From assembly GCA_964398945.1 (NCBI GenBank), contig CAYNOT010000014.1, positions 62,001 through 126,000 on the forward strand: DNA of 64,000 bases, read 5' to 3'. Positions 33,254 to 41,916 of the stretch are shown piece by piece. The notes below the pieces were generated by a model that ran no database searches, was not told the DNA's origin, and was given only the letters and a program-made list of their open reading frames with translations. The position numbers were made by a program, and so were the translations under genes. Source of the stretch: JBGTGG01 sp964398945 (GTDB taxonomy: Bacteria; Bacteroidota; Bacteroidia; Cytophagales; Cyclobacteriaceae). Position 1 is the stretch's first letter; each line of letters opens with the position of its first letter.

Positions 33254-34609
33254 ATGAAAACAAATGTGCTTTTGCTTTTGATCGGTTTGTCCTTCTCAGC
33301 GAATGCCCAATTCACCCAAGCAGCAAGGGACTCGATCAACAAGTTGACAGAAATAGATTATGAGCAAATGCTTGGTCAACTGGGTATTCAAAGAAGTGAG
33401 AAGCGCCCCGGCCCATCGGGCAATCCTTCCGACCCGAATGCAGCAAATAGTTTTGAAGACAAAGTCAACAACTATGTATTGCCGGACCCACTGGTTTTAA
33501 AAAATGGAAAGAAAGTCGGTGATGCTAAAACCTGGTGGGAAAAGCGCAGGCATGAAATCGTTCAGGATTTTGAAAATGAAATGTATGGCCGCCTGCCGAA
33601 AAACATCCCCGGAGTTACTTGGGAAATTGTTTCGATAAAAGACACTACCGTTGGCAACTATCCTATCAAAGAGAAAATTTTAAAAGGTGTTGTTGATAAT
33701 TCAGGCTATCCATCAATCACAGTGGAAATTGAATTGTTAGTGGCAACACCAGCAAGTGCAAAGCAGGCTGTTCCGGTTGTGCTGGAATTTGGTTGGATAA
33801 CATCACCTTGGAACAGGGAGCCTATAAAACCAATTGGATTAGGATCGGCAGGTGAGCCAACATGGAAAGAACAATTGATTTCGAGTGGTTGGGGATATGC
33901 TATTATCGTCCCACATAGTATTCAAGCAGATAATGGTGCAGGGCTTACGCACGGGATCATCGGCCTTACAAACAAAGGGGATTTCCGCAAGCCTGATGAA
34001 TGGGGTGCATTGCGTGCATGGAGCTGGGGTGCCAGCCGCGCGATTGATTATTTTGAAACGGACAACGATGTGGATGCAAAGCGATTGGCCATTGAAGGGT
34101 TATCACGTTATGGAAAAGCTGCGGTTGTGGCAATGGCTTTTGAACCAAGGTTCTCTTTGGGTTTTATCGGTTCTTCCGGGGCGGGGGGCGTTAAAATTAT
34201 TCGAAGGGTTTTTGGCGAGCAAGTTGAGAACCTGGCATCTTCCGGTGGATATCATTGGTTTGCCGGAAACTTTATAAAATATGGCAGTAAGCTTACCGCA
34301 GATGACCTGCCTGTTGATGCGCATGAGTTGGTAGCCTTGTGTGCGCCAAGGCCTGTTTTTATCAGCTCCGGTTCCCCGCATGTGGAAGGGCAATGGGTGG
34401 ATGCCAAAGGAATGTTTCTCGGTGGCGCGCATGCTGGTCCGGTCTATCGGTTATTGGGCAAGAGGGATATGGGGACAATGGAATTCCCAACGCTTGGCAC
34501 TCCGTTGGTAGCGGGTGAAATTGCTTTTCGTCAACATGCGGGTGGGCATAGTACCGGCCCGAATTGGAGTACATGGATTGCCTGGGCTAGCCGGTATTGG
34601 AAGGATTGA
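33254..34609 (+). CDS. CE15 4-O-methyl-glucuronoyl methylesterase-like protein
   Basis: A protein of 451 residues with a signal peptide (LLLLIGLSFSANAQ). The alpha/beta-hydrolase of family CE15 shows VVLEFGWITSPW, WGALRAWSWGASRAIDYFETD, the nucleophile Ser284 in EGLSRYGKAAVVA, the GFIGSSGAGG turn and a C-terminal catalytic His in AFRQHAGGHS. CE15 enzymes cut ester bonds between glucuronoyl side chains of xylan and lignin alcohols. This is the last plus-strand gene of the locus and is convergent with a YceI-like gene. Confidence 0.88.
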   Translation: MKTNVLLLLIGLSFSANAQFTQAARDSINKLTEIDYEQMLGQLGIQRSEKRPGPSGNPSDPNAANSFEDKVNNYVLPDPLVLKNGKKVGDAKTWWEKRRHEIVQDFENEMYGRLPKNIPGVTWEIVSIKDTTVGNYPIKEKILKGVVDNSGYPSITVEIELLVATPASAKQAVPVVLEFGWITSPWNREPIKPIGLGSAGEPTWKEQLISSGWGYAIIVPHSIQADNGAGLTHGIIGLTNKGDFRKPDEWGALRAWSWGASRAIDYFETDNDVDAKRLAIEGLSRYGKAAVVAMAFEPRFSLGFIGSSGAGGVKIIRRVFGEQVENLASSGGYHWFAGNFIKYGSKLTADDLPVDAHELVALCAPRPVFISSGSPHVEGQWVDAKGMFLGGAHAGPVYRLLGKRDMGTMEFPTLGTPLVAGEIAFRQHAGGHSTGPNWSTWIAWASRYWKD

Positions 34610-34630
34610 AATTTCAGATCGAATGATTTG

Positions 34631-35203
34631 CTAAATTGCTTTTAACCTGAGTTGGAAATTTACAGCCACTTTATTTGCAACCTTCACAGCCCCGAATAAT
34701 TTTTCAGGTGGGTTTAAATTGAAATCCGAAAGGTCAAATGTATTGGTTCCTGCAAAATATTTTTCTTGCGGGCTTTCTGTTTTCACCTGACAGGTCACCG
34801 GATATTTTTTGGAAACCCCGGCAATGGTTATCTCCAGTATACCATCGTATGTTTTTTCGTTTTCTTTTAACTGGAGGAATTTTATCCGTACCTCGGGATA
34901 GGTTTCTGCTTGAAGTGTCTTCTTAAAGTCGCGGGTAATCATTGCATGCTCGCAATCAAAATTAGCAGTGCGTAAAACGATCTGCCCTTCCAAAAATTTG
35001 TATCCCTGTGCACTCCTGTATTCCAACAATGTATCGCCTCCATTATAGTGGGTGGAGAGGCACCGAAATTTATTGACATTGGTGCTGCCCTGGATTTCAA
35101 GCTTGCTGGTACCGGTAACTATCCATTTATTTTCATCCACATTCGAAATGCCATGATAAACGTGCAGGGGGATTAAAATAAAGTGAAGCAGGAAAAAAGA
35201 CAT
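34631..35203 (-). CDS. YceI-like family protein
   Basis: A protein of 190 residues with an N-terminal hydrophobic stretch. It has the YceI-like lipocalin fold: WIVTGTSKLEIQGSTNVNKFRC, YPEVRIKFLQL, GILEITIAGVSKKYPV and FDLSDFNLNPPEKLFGAVKVANKVAVNFQLRL. YceI proteins bind isoprenoid-type lipids in the periplasm. The 36566 gene is a second member; the two flank a porin. A terminator at 35216 separates it from the porin. Confidence 0.8.
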   Translation of the reverse strand: MSFFLLHFILIPLHVYHGISNVDENKWIVTGTSKLEIQGSTNVNKFRCLSTHYNGGDTLLEYRSAQGYKFLEGQIVLRTANFDCEHAMITRDFKKTLQAETYPEVRIKFLQLKENEKTYDGILEITIAGVSKKYPVTCQVKTESPQEKYFAGTNTFDLSDFNLNPPEKLFGAVKVANKVAVNFQLRLKAI

Positions 35204-35215
35204 GCTTTAAGTAAT

Positions 35216-35261
35216 GAAAAAAATGTGACGATTACAATGGGGGTATTGCAATCGTCACATT
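35216..35261 (-). terminator. Terminator after the porin gene (minus strand)
   Basis: A 12-bp perfect stem (AATGTGACGATT with AATCGTCACATT) is followed, read on the minus strand, by a run of T. It lies just after the stop at 35276 and before the second YceI-like gene. Confidence 0.75.
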
Positions 35262-35275
35262 GGTAAGATTTTTCT

Positions 35276-36544
35276 TTAGAAGCCAATTACAGCTTCAATG
35301 TTTACCCCTTTAAATTGGGCCCCTGCAAAACGTCCGGTCCAGGCATCACCTTTATATTGTTGGTTTACATATTCGATTTTGGCAAGGATGTTTTTGGACA
35401 AGTACCATCCACCACCAACGTTCACCCTGCTGATTTCAAGGTTTTCAGTGGCACTTTCGCGTTGTTTTCCACTTACCGTGTTATATCTACCGCCAAGATA
35501 GAATTTTTCATCTTTTCCAAAGCGATAAAGCAATTCTCCTGCTACTTGAGTAAAGGCACCTTCTTTATCAACGGTAGGCGTAGTGAATTCATTGCTTCCA
35601 CTGGCAAGCTCATAGATACCGAAGAATTCAAGTCCTTTGAATTTTACAAATGGGTTTACTTGTAATGCAGTAATCTTTGTAAACCGGGCATTGTATCGTC
35701 CGTCAAAATCGCCTCCTTCGGTTGCAGTATGAAGCACTTGATAATACCTGCTGCCCGCACGGTCGCCTCCGTATAGCCATGTGCCGGTTGTAGTTCCATG
35801 GTTGATATACCATGATCCTGTTAAGCGCAGGCGCAAGTCTTCATTCATTTGGTTGTCATAACCAAGTTTACCAAAGAAAGATATTTTATTATCGGTGTTG
35901 TCATTTACAACTACATTCTGATTGAGTTTGCCATTGGTTACACCCAGCACAAAGATCAGTCCCTTCACTTGTACGGTCACTTCACCAAACGGCTCAGTGG
36001 AAAAACCATCCATGATATAGTTTTCTACGAATGGATTGTAAATGGCACGCGCATTATCGGACCTTCTGAAGTGTGCATCGCCATAGTTGAACTCATCGTA
36101 CCCAAAGGTAATAGTGGTGTAGTCCATGATGTTTTCAAGGAAGCCTTCTTTAATGAAATTGAGTTTGTCAATTTGCAAATAACCACCTTTTACATACGCT
36201 TCAACGTGGTGCCTGGAAGACAAGTAGGTGCGCAGGTGCATCCGCACACCATCCAATAGTTGGATGTCAAGGTTCAGGTTTGCTGTTGGCAAGTTAAAGT
36301 TAGAACCCAGTTCCAACAGGTCATCTGCATCATTGCTTTGGTTTAGACTTTGAAATTGTATTGCAAAATCGCCACCAAGCCTGACTTTGATTTCATCAAA
36401 AACTGATGTGTCTTTTTTAGAAGGTTCAAAAACATTTACACCCCGTTGGTCATTGGGTCTCCAGTATTGGAGTTTTTTATCTTGCGCTGTGGCAGAAAAC
36501 AATATTCCAGCGAAGAGGATTAGGGTTAAAATTTGATTTTTCAT
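35276..36544 (-). CDS. Outer-membrane beta-barrel porin-like protein
   Basis: A protein of 422 residues with a signal peptide (LILFAGILFSATAQ). Alternating hydrophobic strands with aromatic girdles end in the Phe-terminated strand FKGVNIEAVIGF, typical of outer-membrane barrels. It resembles phosphate-selective or general porin-like proteins of Bacteroidota. It is downstream of a YceI gene, 21 nt apart, and likely co-transcribed with it. The solute is unknown. Confidence 0.75.
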   Translation of the reverse strand: MKNQILTLILFAGILFSATAQDKKLQYWRPNDQRGVNVFEPSKKDTSVFDEIKVRLGGDFAIQFQSLNQSNDADDLLELGSNFNLPTANLNLDIQLLDGVRMHLRTYLSSRHHVEAYVKGGYLQIDKLNFIKEGFLENIMDYTTITFGYDEFNYGDAHFRRSDNARAIYNPFVENYIMDGFSTEPFGEVTVQVKGLIFVLGVTNGKLNQNVVVNDNTDNKISFFGKLGYDNQMNEDLRLRLTGSWYINHGTTTGTWLYGGDRAGSRYYQVLHTATEGGDFDGRYNARFTKITALQVNPFVKFKGLEFFGIYELASGSNEFTTPTVDKEGAFTQVAGELLYRFGKDEKFYLGGRYNTVSGKQRESATENLEISRVNVGGGWYLSKNILAKIEYVNQQYKGDAWTGRFAGAQFKGVNIEAVIGF

Positions 36545-36565
36545 GGTTTTGGAATTTTAAGATGT

Positions 36566-37129
36566 TCATTTAAAAATTACTGTAAAAGAGAGTTGAAGTG
36601 CGTCACCGGTTTTAATGGTTCCGAAAACAGCCGTGGGTGGCGCAACATTGAATTCGGAAAATTTGATTGGAAACGTTCCTGAGAATTCAACTGTATTGCC
36701 CACTGTTTTTTGGGCAACATCGATTGAAACAATTTTTGTGCTTCCGGTAAAAGTCAGTTTACCTTTTGCCTTGATTTGTGACCCATTGATGGAAGTCACC
36801 TCAGTAAGTACGAATTGGATATCTGGATACTTATCACTCTTCAGGGCCTTGTAGGCATTCGTGTCCATCTGGCCTTTGCCGCTTTTCAATGATTCGACAG
36901 GCATGGTAATGGTGAGGGATTTAATCGCTTCAACTCCATTTGCACCAAGCGTCATTTCAGCTTTTCCGGTAGCTTTTTTGGATTCCATATTCCAATCATG
37001 GATTGATGATGTACCGGAAACTTTTAGATCGGGATTTGGATCCAACGTGAACGCTTGTTGGGAGATTCCTTCTCTACTCCCCAGGAAGAGTATAAGGAGG
37101 ATGGAAAATGTTAGCACAATTCTTTTCAT
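36566..37129 (-). CDS. YceI family protein
   Basis: About 187 residues from the chosen ATG; an upstream in-frame start at 37174 would put 15 polar residues before the signal peptide (VLTFSILLILFLGSREGISQQ), so 37129 is preferred. YceI fold motifs are KVSGTSSIHDWNMESKKATGKAEM, KSDKYPDIQFVLTEV, GKLTFTGSTKIVSIDV and FPIKFSEFNVAPPTAVFGTIKTGDALQLSFTV. It probably binds a polyisoprenoid or similar lipid in the periplasm. First gene of the unit with the porin. Confidence 0.88.
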   Translation of the reverse strand: MKRIVLTFSILLILFLGSREGISQQAFTLDPNPDLKVSGTSSIHDWNMESKKATGKAEMTLGANGVEAIKSLTITMPVESLKSGKGQMDTNAYKALKSDKYPDIQFVLTEVTSINGSQIKAKGKLTFTGSTKIVSIDVAQKTVGNTVEFSGTFPIKFSEFNVAPPTAVFGTIKTGDALQLSFTVIFK

Positions 37130-37392
37130 TTTTTTACTGGTTAAAGTGGTATTGATATTTGTTTCGCCTTTCATCTGTTAATAATTGTCTGCTTGGCTGA
37201 TGACGATTCCATATTTCAAAAGTATTGGTGGGGCAACTGTAAAATCCTGACGTTGATCAGTATCCTGACTGATTTTTTGATCGTAAATTATCCTGTGTAA
37301 ATCAACCTTTTAACCAATAAGGGTTCTGCTATCGATTTAGATTTAGATCAGAAGTTGTACCTTGCATTTCGATTATACTATCAATCGTGACT

Positions 37393-37617
37393 ATGAGTAA
37401 AACAAAAATCACAATCAACAACAACGGATCAGTAAAACTGGATGGCGATTTTGAAATTGTCGATATGCAAGGCAATGCGTATGGACTGCAAGGTCGTACC
37501 GTTGTCTCGCTTTGCCGCTGCGGGCTATCCAATAACAAACCGTTTTGTGACGGATCACACAAGGGCCATTTTGACCATGAATCGGTAGCGTTTGACTTAC
37601 CGCCCAAGAAAATTTAA
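37393..37617 (+). CDS. CDGSH iron-sulphur domain protein
   Basis: A protein of 74 residues. The 3Cys-1His [2Fe-2S] motif is complete: CRCGLSNNKPFCDGSHKGHF (Cys41, Cys43, Cys52, His56). This is the mitoNEET-type fold without a membrane anchor. Such proteins take part in iron-sulphur or redox handling. GTG at 37387 is in frame, but ATG at 37393 is the natural start. The aldose epimerase gene follows after 44 nt. Confidence 0.92.
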   Translation: MSKTKITINNNGSVKLDGDFEIVDMQGNAYGLQGRTVVSLCRCGLSNNKPFCDGSHKGHFDHESVAFDLPPKKI

Positions 37618-37661
37618 TATCGAAATGGTAGTTGCGATTTTTTTCGAGAGCAGGAAATACT

Positions 37662-38717
37662 ATGAATGTCAGTAAAAACCCTTTTGGTAAAGTAGACGGT
37701 GTTCCGGTAGGATTATACACGTTGTCGAATGGAAAGGGCATGGAAATGCAGATCACCAACTATGGCGGTATTGTCGTGGGCCTGAAAGTGCCGGATAAAA
37801 ATGGATTGGTTGAAGATGTTGTGCTGGGATATGATGATGTCGATGGTTATGTAAAGAACAATCCTTACTTCGGGGCAATCATTGGCCGGTATGGCAATCG
37901 AATTGCCAATGGGGTATTTTCAATTGCCAATGAAACCTACACACTGGCAAAAAACAATGGCAACAACTGCTTGCATGGAGGTGAAAAAGGATTTGACAAA
38001 GTAATTTGGAATGCGAAGCCTATTCAAAGCGAAAATCGTGTTGGTTTGGAATTGACCTATCTTTCGAAAGATGGTGAAGAAGGTTTTCCGGGAAACCTTG
38101 ATGTGAAGGTGTGTTATGAACTCACCATTGAAAACGCCTTCGAGATCACCTACTCTGCAACCACGGATAAAACCACTGTTGTGAATTTGACACACCATAG
38201 TTATTTCAATCTTGCAGGATGTAATGCTGGTTCCATCTTATCGCACATTGTTTCCATCAATGCAGACACGTATACTCCTGTTGATTCCGGTTTAATACCT
38301 ACCGGGGAAATTGCGCCTGTAAAAGAAACCCCATTTGATTTCACCAAACCCGAGGTTATCAAAAACAGGATTGGGGAATCTCATGAGCAACTGGTTTTGG
38401 CAAATGGTTTTGATCACAACTGGATCCTAAACCCGAGTGGAAATGGGATTGTAAAAGCCGCAACCGTGCATGATCCTGCAAGTGGAAGGTTTATGGAGGT
38501 ATTTACTACTGAGCCGGCAATGCAATTTTATAGCGGAAACTTCCTTGACGGAACAATAACCGGAAAAGGGGGAACTGTTTATGATTTCAGAAGCGGCCTA
38601 TGTTTGGAAACCCAGCACAGTCCCGATTCACCTAACCATCCCAATATGCCAACCACCTTGCTTCGCCCCGGTGAGGTGTATTCTTCCAAAACCATCTATA
38701 AATTTTCAACGAAGTAA
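37662..38717 (+). CDS. Aldose 1-epimerase (galactose mutarotase)
   Basis: A protein of 351 residues. It interconverts alpha and beta anomers of aldoses. Motifs: ITNYGGIVVGLKVPDKNG, FGAIIGRYGNRIANG, NCLHGGEKGFDKVIW, the catalytic His in VVNLTHHSYFNLAG and the catalytic Glu in LCLETQHSPDSPNHPN. No signal peptide in this start. ATG at 37662 removes ten unconserved residues from a longer in-frame ORF. Its 3' end overlaps that of the convergent di-iron protein gene by 12 nt. Confidence 0.93.
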   Translation: MNVSKNPFGKVDGVPVGLYTLSNGKGMEMQITNYGGIVVGLKVPDKNGLVEDVVLGYDDVDGYVKNNPYFGAIIGRYGNRIANGVFSIANETYTLAKNNGNNCLHGGEKGFDKVIWNAKPIQSENRVGLELTYLSKDGEEGFPGNLDVKVCYELTIENAFEITYSATTDKTTVVNLTHHSYFNLAGCNAGSILSHIVSINADTYTPVDSGLIPTGEIAPVKETPFDFTKPEVIKNRIGESHEQLVLANGFDHNWILNPSGNGIVKAATVHDPASGRFMEVFTTEPAMQFYSGNFLDGTITGKGGTVYDFRSGLCLETQHSPDSPNHPNMPTTLLRPGEVYSSKTIYKFSTK

Positions 38718-39401
38718 GTCCCGGCTTTTTTCGAGGGCTAAAGCGCGGGGCAATAAAACTTCATCCTCGATCAGCGCATGGACTGCCAGGTCGTTCTCTA
38801 GTACCTGAAGCTGGGAAAGCAAAATCCGATAGCGGGTTTGCTGATCAACAGGGGGAGTGTAATGCAAAATTGCAGTTCGTACTTCTTCCAGGTCTTTTTC
38901 CGTATCGTGGTGGTGATCGATGAAACTGCTGATTGAAATGGCATGGCCATCAATCCTTTCATTTTTGTTTTTTGATGCCTTCTCCAATTCAATAATATAA
39001 GGAAGCAGATCGCGTTCCTCCATTTCAATATGTTTTGTTAGATGGCGGGTATATGCTGTATAAAAGGTATGAAGGAGCAATAACAATGGATGGGTTGACG
39101 AATATGCTTTTCCCAGGAGATGAATGCTCTGCTCAATTTCAGGGAGCTTTTTATTGATATAGTAGGTATGGGTTTTTTGTATATAACCCACAATTTCAGC
39201 CAATGAAAAATCTTCAAACTTTGCAGGTTTGAATGCTGCCCGATCTTCAAACACTTCAAGCAGTGCCATGAGAAACCCGGGTTGTATTCCGAATGCCCGA
39301 AGTTCATCATAGGTATAGACTAAATGATGGGCCAGGGTTGGATCGTAGCGCTGTAAGATTAGACCTGTTTCTTCGTGAGTAGCTAGTTTTGTGTTTCCCA
39401 T
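38706..39401 (-). CDS. Hemerythrin-like RIC family protein (iron-sulphur cluster repair)
   Basis: A protein of 231 residues. It resembles the RIC/ScdA/YtfE family of di-iron proteins that repair clusters damaged by nitric oxide or peroxide. Candidate iron-binding residues are in THTYYINKKLPEIE, LTKHIEMEERDLLPYI, SSFIDHHHDTEKDLEEV and VHALIEDEVLLPRALALE. The N-terminal 70 residues take the place of the ScdA_N domain. It may pair functionally with the CDGSH protein close by. Confidence 0.85.
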   Translation of the reverse strand: MGNTKLATHEETGLILQRYDPTLAHHLVYTYDELRAFGIQPGFLMALLEVFEDRAAFKPAKFEDFSLAEIVGYIQKTHTYYINKKLPEIEQSIHLLGKAYSSTHPLLLLLHTFYTAYTRHLTKHIEMEERDLLPYIIELEKASKNKNERIDGHAISISSFIDHHHDTEKDLEEVRTAILHYTPPVDQQTRYRILLSQLQVLENDLAVHALIEDEVLLPRALALEKSRDLLR

Positions 39402-39718
39402 ATTCCGTTTGAAAATCTAAAGCCGGAATACGAATGTAGGGTGATGTCCATTCCTTTAAAATGATAAAAATCATGAATAAAAAGTTAGCTTACATTTTAA
39501 GGGAGCTTATTGTACGGTTAGTATAGTGTTTGGTCAGTATTCTTTTTCCAGGTAATTTGTAAGATGGGAACGGCCAAATCCCAAAAGCAAACAAGGTTGG
39601 AAGAACTACACTTCGCAGTTGGGAGCCGCAAGTGTTGTAGCGCCACCAGGATGAAAACTATTTGCAAGCAAAACCTATGTTGCCAAAATAAATTTTATAG
39701 AAAACCGTATACCTAATA
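39402..39718. other. 317-bp intergenic stretch
   Basis: The flanking genes diverge from it, so it holds two promoters. No small RNA, hairpin with a U tract, or convincing ORF was seen. Confidence 0.4.
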
Positions 39719-40369
39719 ATGATTACCACAACATTTGAAGACCGCAGGCAAGGACTAGGTGAAGAGATCGCCAATAGCATTAGTCATGGCATTGGATTTC
39801 TGGGGGCGGTTGCTGTTACCCCTATTTTAATTGTAAAGGCAATTCCGTTAGGTGCAGCAGCGATTGTTGGGGTCAGTATATTTGGGCTCACCATGATGCT
39901 GCTTTACATATCCTCAACGTTGTACCATGCGTTCCCGCACAACAAGGCAAAGCGTGTTTTCCAGATATTCGATCATAGTGCTATCTTCCTTTTGATTGCA
40001 GGAACATATACACCTTTTACCTTGATTGTTTTGCCTTCCGGGTGGGGCTGGTCGTTGTTTGGGATCGTGTGGGGATTGGCAGCAGGTGGAGTGGTACTGA
40101 AGTCGATCCGGAATATTAAAACCGGCAGGTTGTCGACTATACTTTACCTGGGAATGGGATGGCTGGGCGTATTAGCGGCCAAGCCACTCTATGAAGTATT
40201 GCCTGGCTGGGGGTTGTTTTGGTTGCTGGCGGGTGGACTGAGTTATTCATTAGGGGTGTTCTTTTTTGCCAATGATCATCGCATTCGCTATGGTCATTTT
40301 ATATGGCACTTGTTTGTATTGGCGGGCACTGCGTGTCATGTGGTAGCGGTTTTACAGTATGTGATTTGA
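39719..40369 (+). CDS. Hemolysin III / PAQR family membrane protein
   Basis: A protein of 216 residues with seven hydrophobic segments. Family motifs are EEIANSISHGIGFLGAV, MMLLYISSTLYHAFPHNKAKRVFQIFDHSAIFLLIAGTYTPF and, near the end, HFIWHLFVLAGTACHVVAV, whose conserved His and Asp residues form a metal site. Bacterial members act in membrane lipid homeostasis; the hemolysin name is historical. Confidence 0.93.
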   Translation: MITTTFEDRRQGLGEEIANSISHGIGFLGAVAVTPILIVKAIPLGAAAIVGVSIFGLTMMLLYISSTLYHAFPHNKAKRVFQIFDHSAIFLLIAGTYTPFTLIVLPSGWGWSLFGIVWGLAAGGVVLKSIRNIKTGRLSTILYLGMGWLGVLAAKPLYEVLPGWGLFWLLAGGLSYSLGVFFFANDHRIRYGHFIWHLFVLAGTACHVVAVLQYVI

Positions 40370-40375
40370 CTTCTT

Positions 40376-40418
40376 TAACGAATATTTATCAGCTTTTTTA
40401 TTCTTAAAATATTCGTTA
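40376..40418. repeat. Perfect 12-bp inverted repeat after the hemolysin III gene
   Basis: TAACGAATATTT (40376-40387) pairs with AAATATTCGTTA (40407-40418) over a 19-nt loop. It starts 6 nt after the stop codon. There is no T tract, so it may stabilise the transcript end or be an operator for the downstream gene. Confidence 0.45.
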
Positions 40419-40586
40419 TTGGCAAGGAAAGCACATTGGATAACTACAAAGCTCTGAATTGCAATTACATATTGAAAAAGAATTGGTAAATTGCGAATCC
40501 TTTTGGATTGGTCGGGATACTCCTCATCTATTCTCCAGTACAGTAGGCAAAAAGTGATTTAAAACTAAACAATACAGTAAAAAACA

Positions 40587-41042
40587 ATGGGAAGACCACA
40601 AGAAACCTTTAACAAGAAAGAATTAGAAAAGAAAAGAATCCAAAAGCGCAAGGAAAAAGAACAACGCATGGAAGAGCGTAAAGCCAATTCCAAGAAAGGA
40701 AGTTCGTTGGAAGATATGATGGCATACGTTGATGAGAATGGCAACATTACTTCCACTCCTCCTGACCCGACCAAAAAGAAAACAATTAAGCTTGAGGATG
40801 TTGTGCTGGGTTCACGAAACCTGGAGTCTGCCGATTCAGCTTCCGCTGTGCGCAATGGAAGAGTGGCTTTTTTCAATACTTCAAAAGGTTTTGGTTTTAT
40901 AAAAGATATGGAAAGCGGTGACAGTATTTTTGTTCACAGCAATGGCTTGATCGACCCTATTAAAGAAAACGATTTGGTGACGTTTGAAACCGAGAAAGGT
41001 TTTAAGGGGCCAAACGCGATTAAGGTTAGGTTGGCAAAATAA
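40587..41042 (+). CDS. Cold-shock domain protein with a basic N-terminal extension
   Basis: A protein of 151 residues. Residues 1-40 are a highly charged helix (FNKKELEKKRIQKRKEKE). A linker follows, and residues 85-151 form a cold-shock domain with RNP1 (SKGFGFIKD) and RNP2 (SIFVHSNGL). It probably binds single-stranded RNA as a chaperone, the extension adding RNA affinity. It is convergent with a classical CspA gene across a shared terminator. Confidence 0.9.
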   Translation: MGRPQETFNKKELEKKRIQKRKEKEQRMEERKANSKKGSSLEDMMAYVDENGNITSTPPDPTKKKTIKLEDVVLGSRNLESADSASAVRNGRVAFFNTSKGFGFIKDMESGDSIFVHSNGLIDPIKENDLVTFETEKGFKGPNAIKVRLAK

Positions 41043-41060
41043 TCTTTCAGGATATAGAGC

Positions 41061-41091
41061 AAAAAAAACCACCCATTGGGTGGTTTTTTTT
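41061..41091. terminator. Bidirectional terminator between the two cold-shock genes
   Basis: A run of A, CCACCC, ATT loop, GGGTGG and a run of T make a symmetric hairpin with a U tract on both strands. It serves the convergent genes at 40587 and 41111. Confidence 0.9.
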
Positions 41092-41110
41092 ATTTACTGC
41101 GTTACGCAAA

Positions 41111-41302
41111 TTAGTCGATAACTTTTACGTTAACTGCGTTCATGCCTTTTTTGCCACGCTCAACTTCGTACTCAACTTGATCGTTTTCACGGATCTCGTC
41201 AATAAGTCCAGAAGTATGGACAAAGATGTCTTCACTTGAGTCAGACGGTTTAATGAAACCGAAACCTTTGGTTTCATTAAAGAATTTTACTGTTCCTTGC
41301 AT
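41111..41302 (-). CDS. Cold-shock protein, CspA family
   Basis: A protein of 63 residues made only of the cold-shock domain. RNP1 is KGFGFIKP and RNP2 is DIFVHTSGL; the start MQGTVKFFNETKG is standard. It binds single-stranded nucleic acid and melts RNA structure. A 208-bp leader upstream, up to the next gene, fits the long 5' untranslated regions often seen for this family. Confidence 0.95.
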   Translation of the reverse strand: MQGTVKFFNETKGFGFIKPSDSSEDIFVHTSGLIDEIRENDQVEYEVERGKKGMNAVNVKVID

Positions 41303-41387
41303 TGTTAATTTTTATAAAGTGTTAATAAAGTTTGCAATCAGCGATTAGCGCCCCCAACGAATTACCAGTAATATTCTATTTGAAATT

Positions 41388-41405
41388 ATCCCGCAGAAGC
41401 GGGAT
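41388..41405. terminator. Hairpin between the cspA gene and the upstream hypothetical gene
   Basis: ATCCCGC-AGAA-GCGGGAT is a perfect 7-bp stem with a tetraloop. Read on the minus strand it is followed by AATTTC, a weak U tract. It may end transcription of the gene at 41511 or be part of the cspA leader. Confidence 0.45.
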
Positions 41406-41510
41406 GAAATAAAAGGAATGATTATTTACTAAAAGGTAGGAACATTAAATTGATTACCCTGCAAATGTAGACCTATTTACTTGATTATCCTAATGTCTTG
41501 AATTCAGGCC

Positions 41511-41885
41511 CTATTCAGCCTTTTCTTCTGCGATTTCGACAATTTCTTCTTTTTCCTCCACTTCTACCTTACTGACATGCAATATGAATTGCTTGTCCAT
41601 GGAAAACTCGTATTGATCATCCGCCAAAAGCGCAGAAGCTTTTTTTGATGAGTCCAACACGTGCAACAGGTTCTGTGCCACCATCGAATTCCGGATATTG
41701 TTTTGGGCTTTACCTTGGAATGCCTGAAGGGTAAAAGAATAGCCTCCTTTCTCTTTTGGATTTAGCCTTTTGAATTCATGGCTAAAGAATTGATATTCCT
41801 GCGGGCCTTCGTTTGATGTTACCATCAGTTGAAGAATTGCCGGTCGGTATTTCGTCCAAATGGGGACATACGTTTGATTTTCCAT
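41511..41885 (-). CDS. Conserved hypothetical protein of 124 residues
   Basis: No recognised domain. The sequence is soluble, starts MENQTYVPIWTKYRPAILQLM, and ends in a very acidic tail (VEVEEKEEIVEIAEEKAE). No signal peptide. It lies 31 nt after the primary sigma factor gene on the same strand and is probably co-transcribed. The coding pattern is regular, so I believe it is a real gene of unknown role. Confidence 0.75.
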   Translation of the reverse strand: MENQTYVPIWTKYRPAILQLMVTSNEGPQEYQFFSHEFKRLNPKEKGGYSFTLQAFQGKAQNNIRNSMVAQNLLHVLDSSKKASALLADDQYEFSMDKQFILHVSKVEVEEKEEIVEIAEEKAE

Positions 41886-41916
41886 AATTGAATTTTAAAG
41901 ATTAAAATTGATTGGG

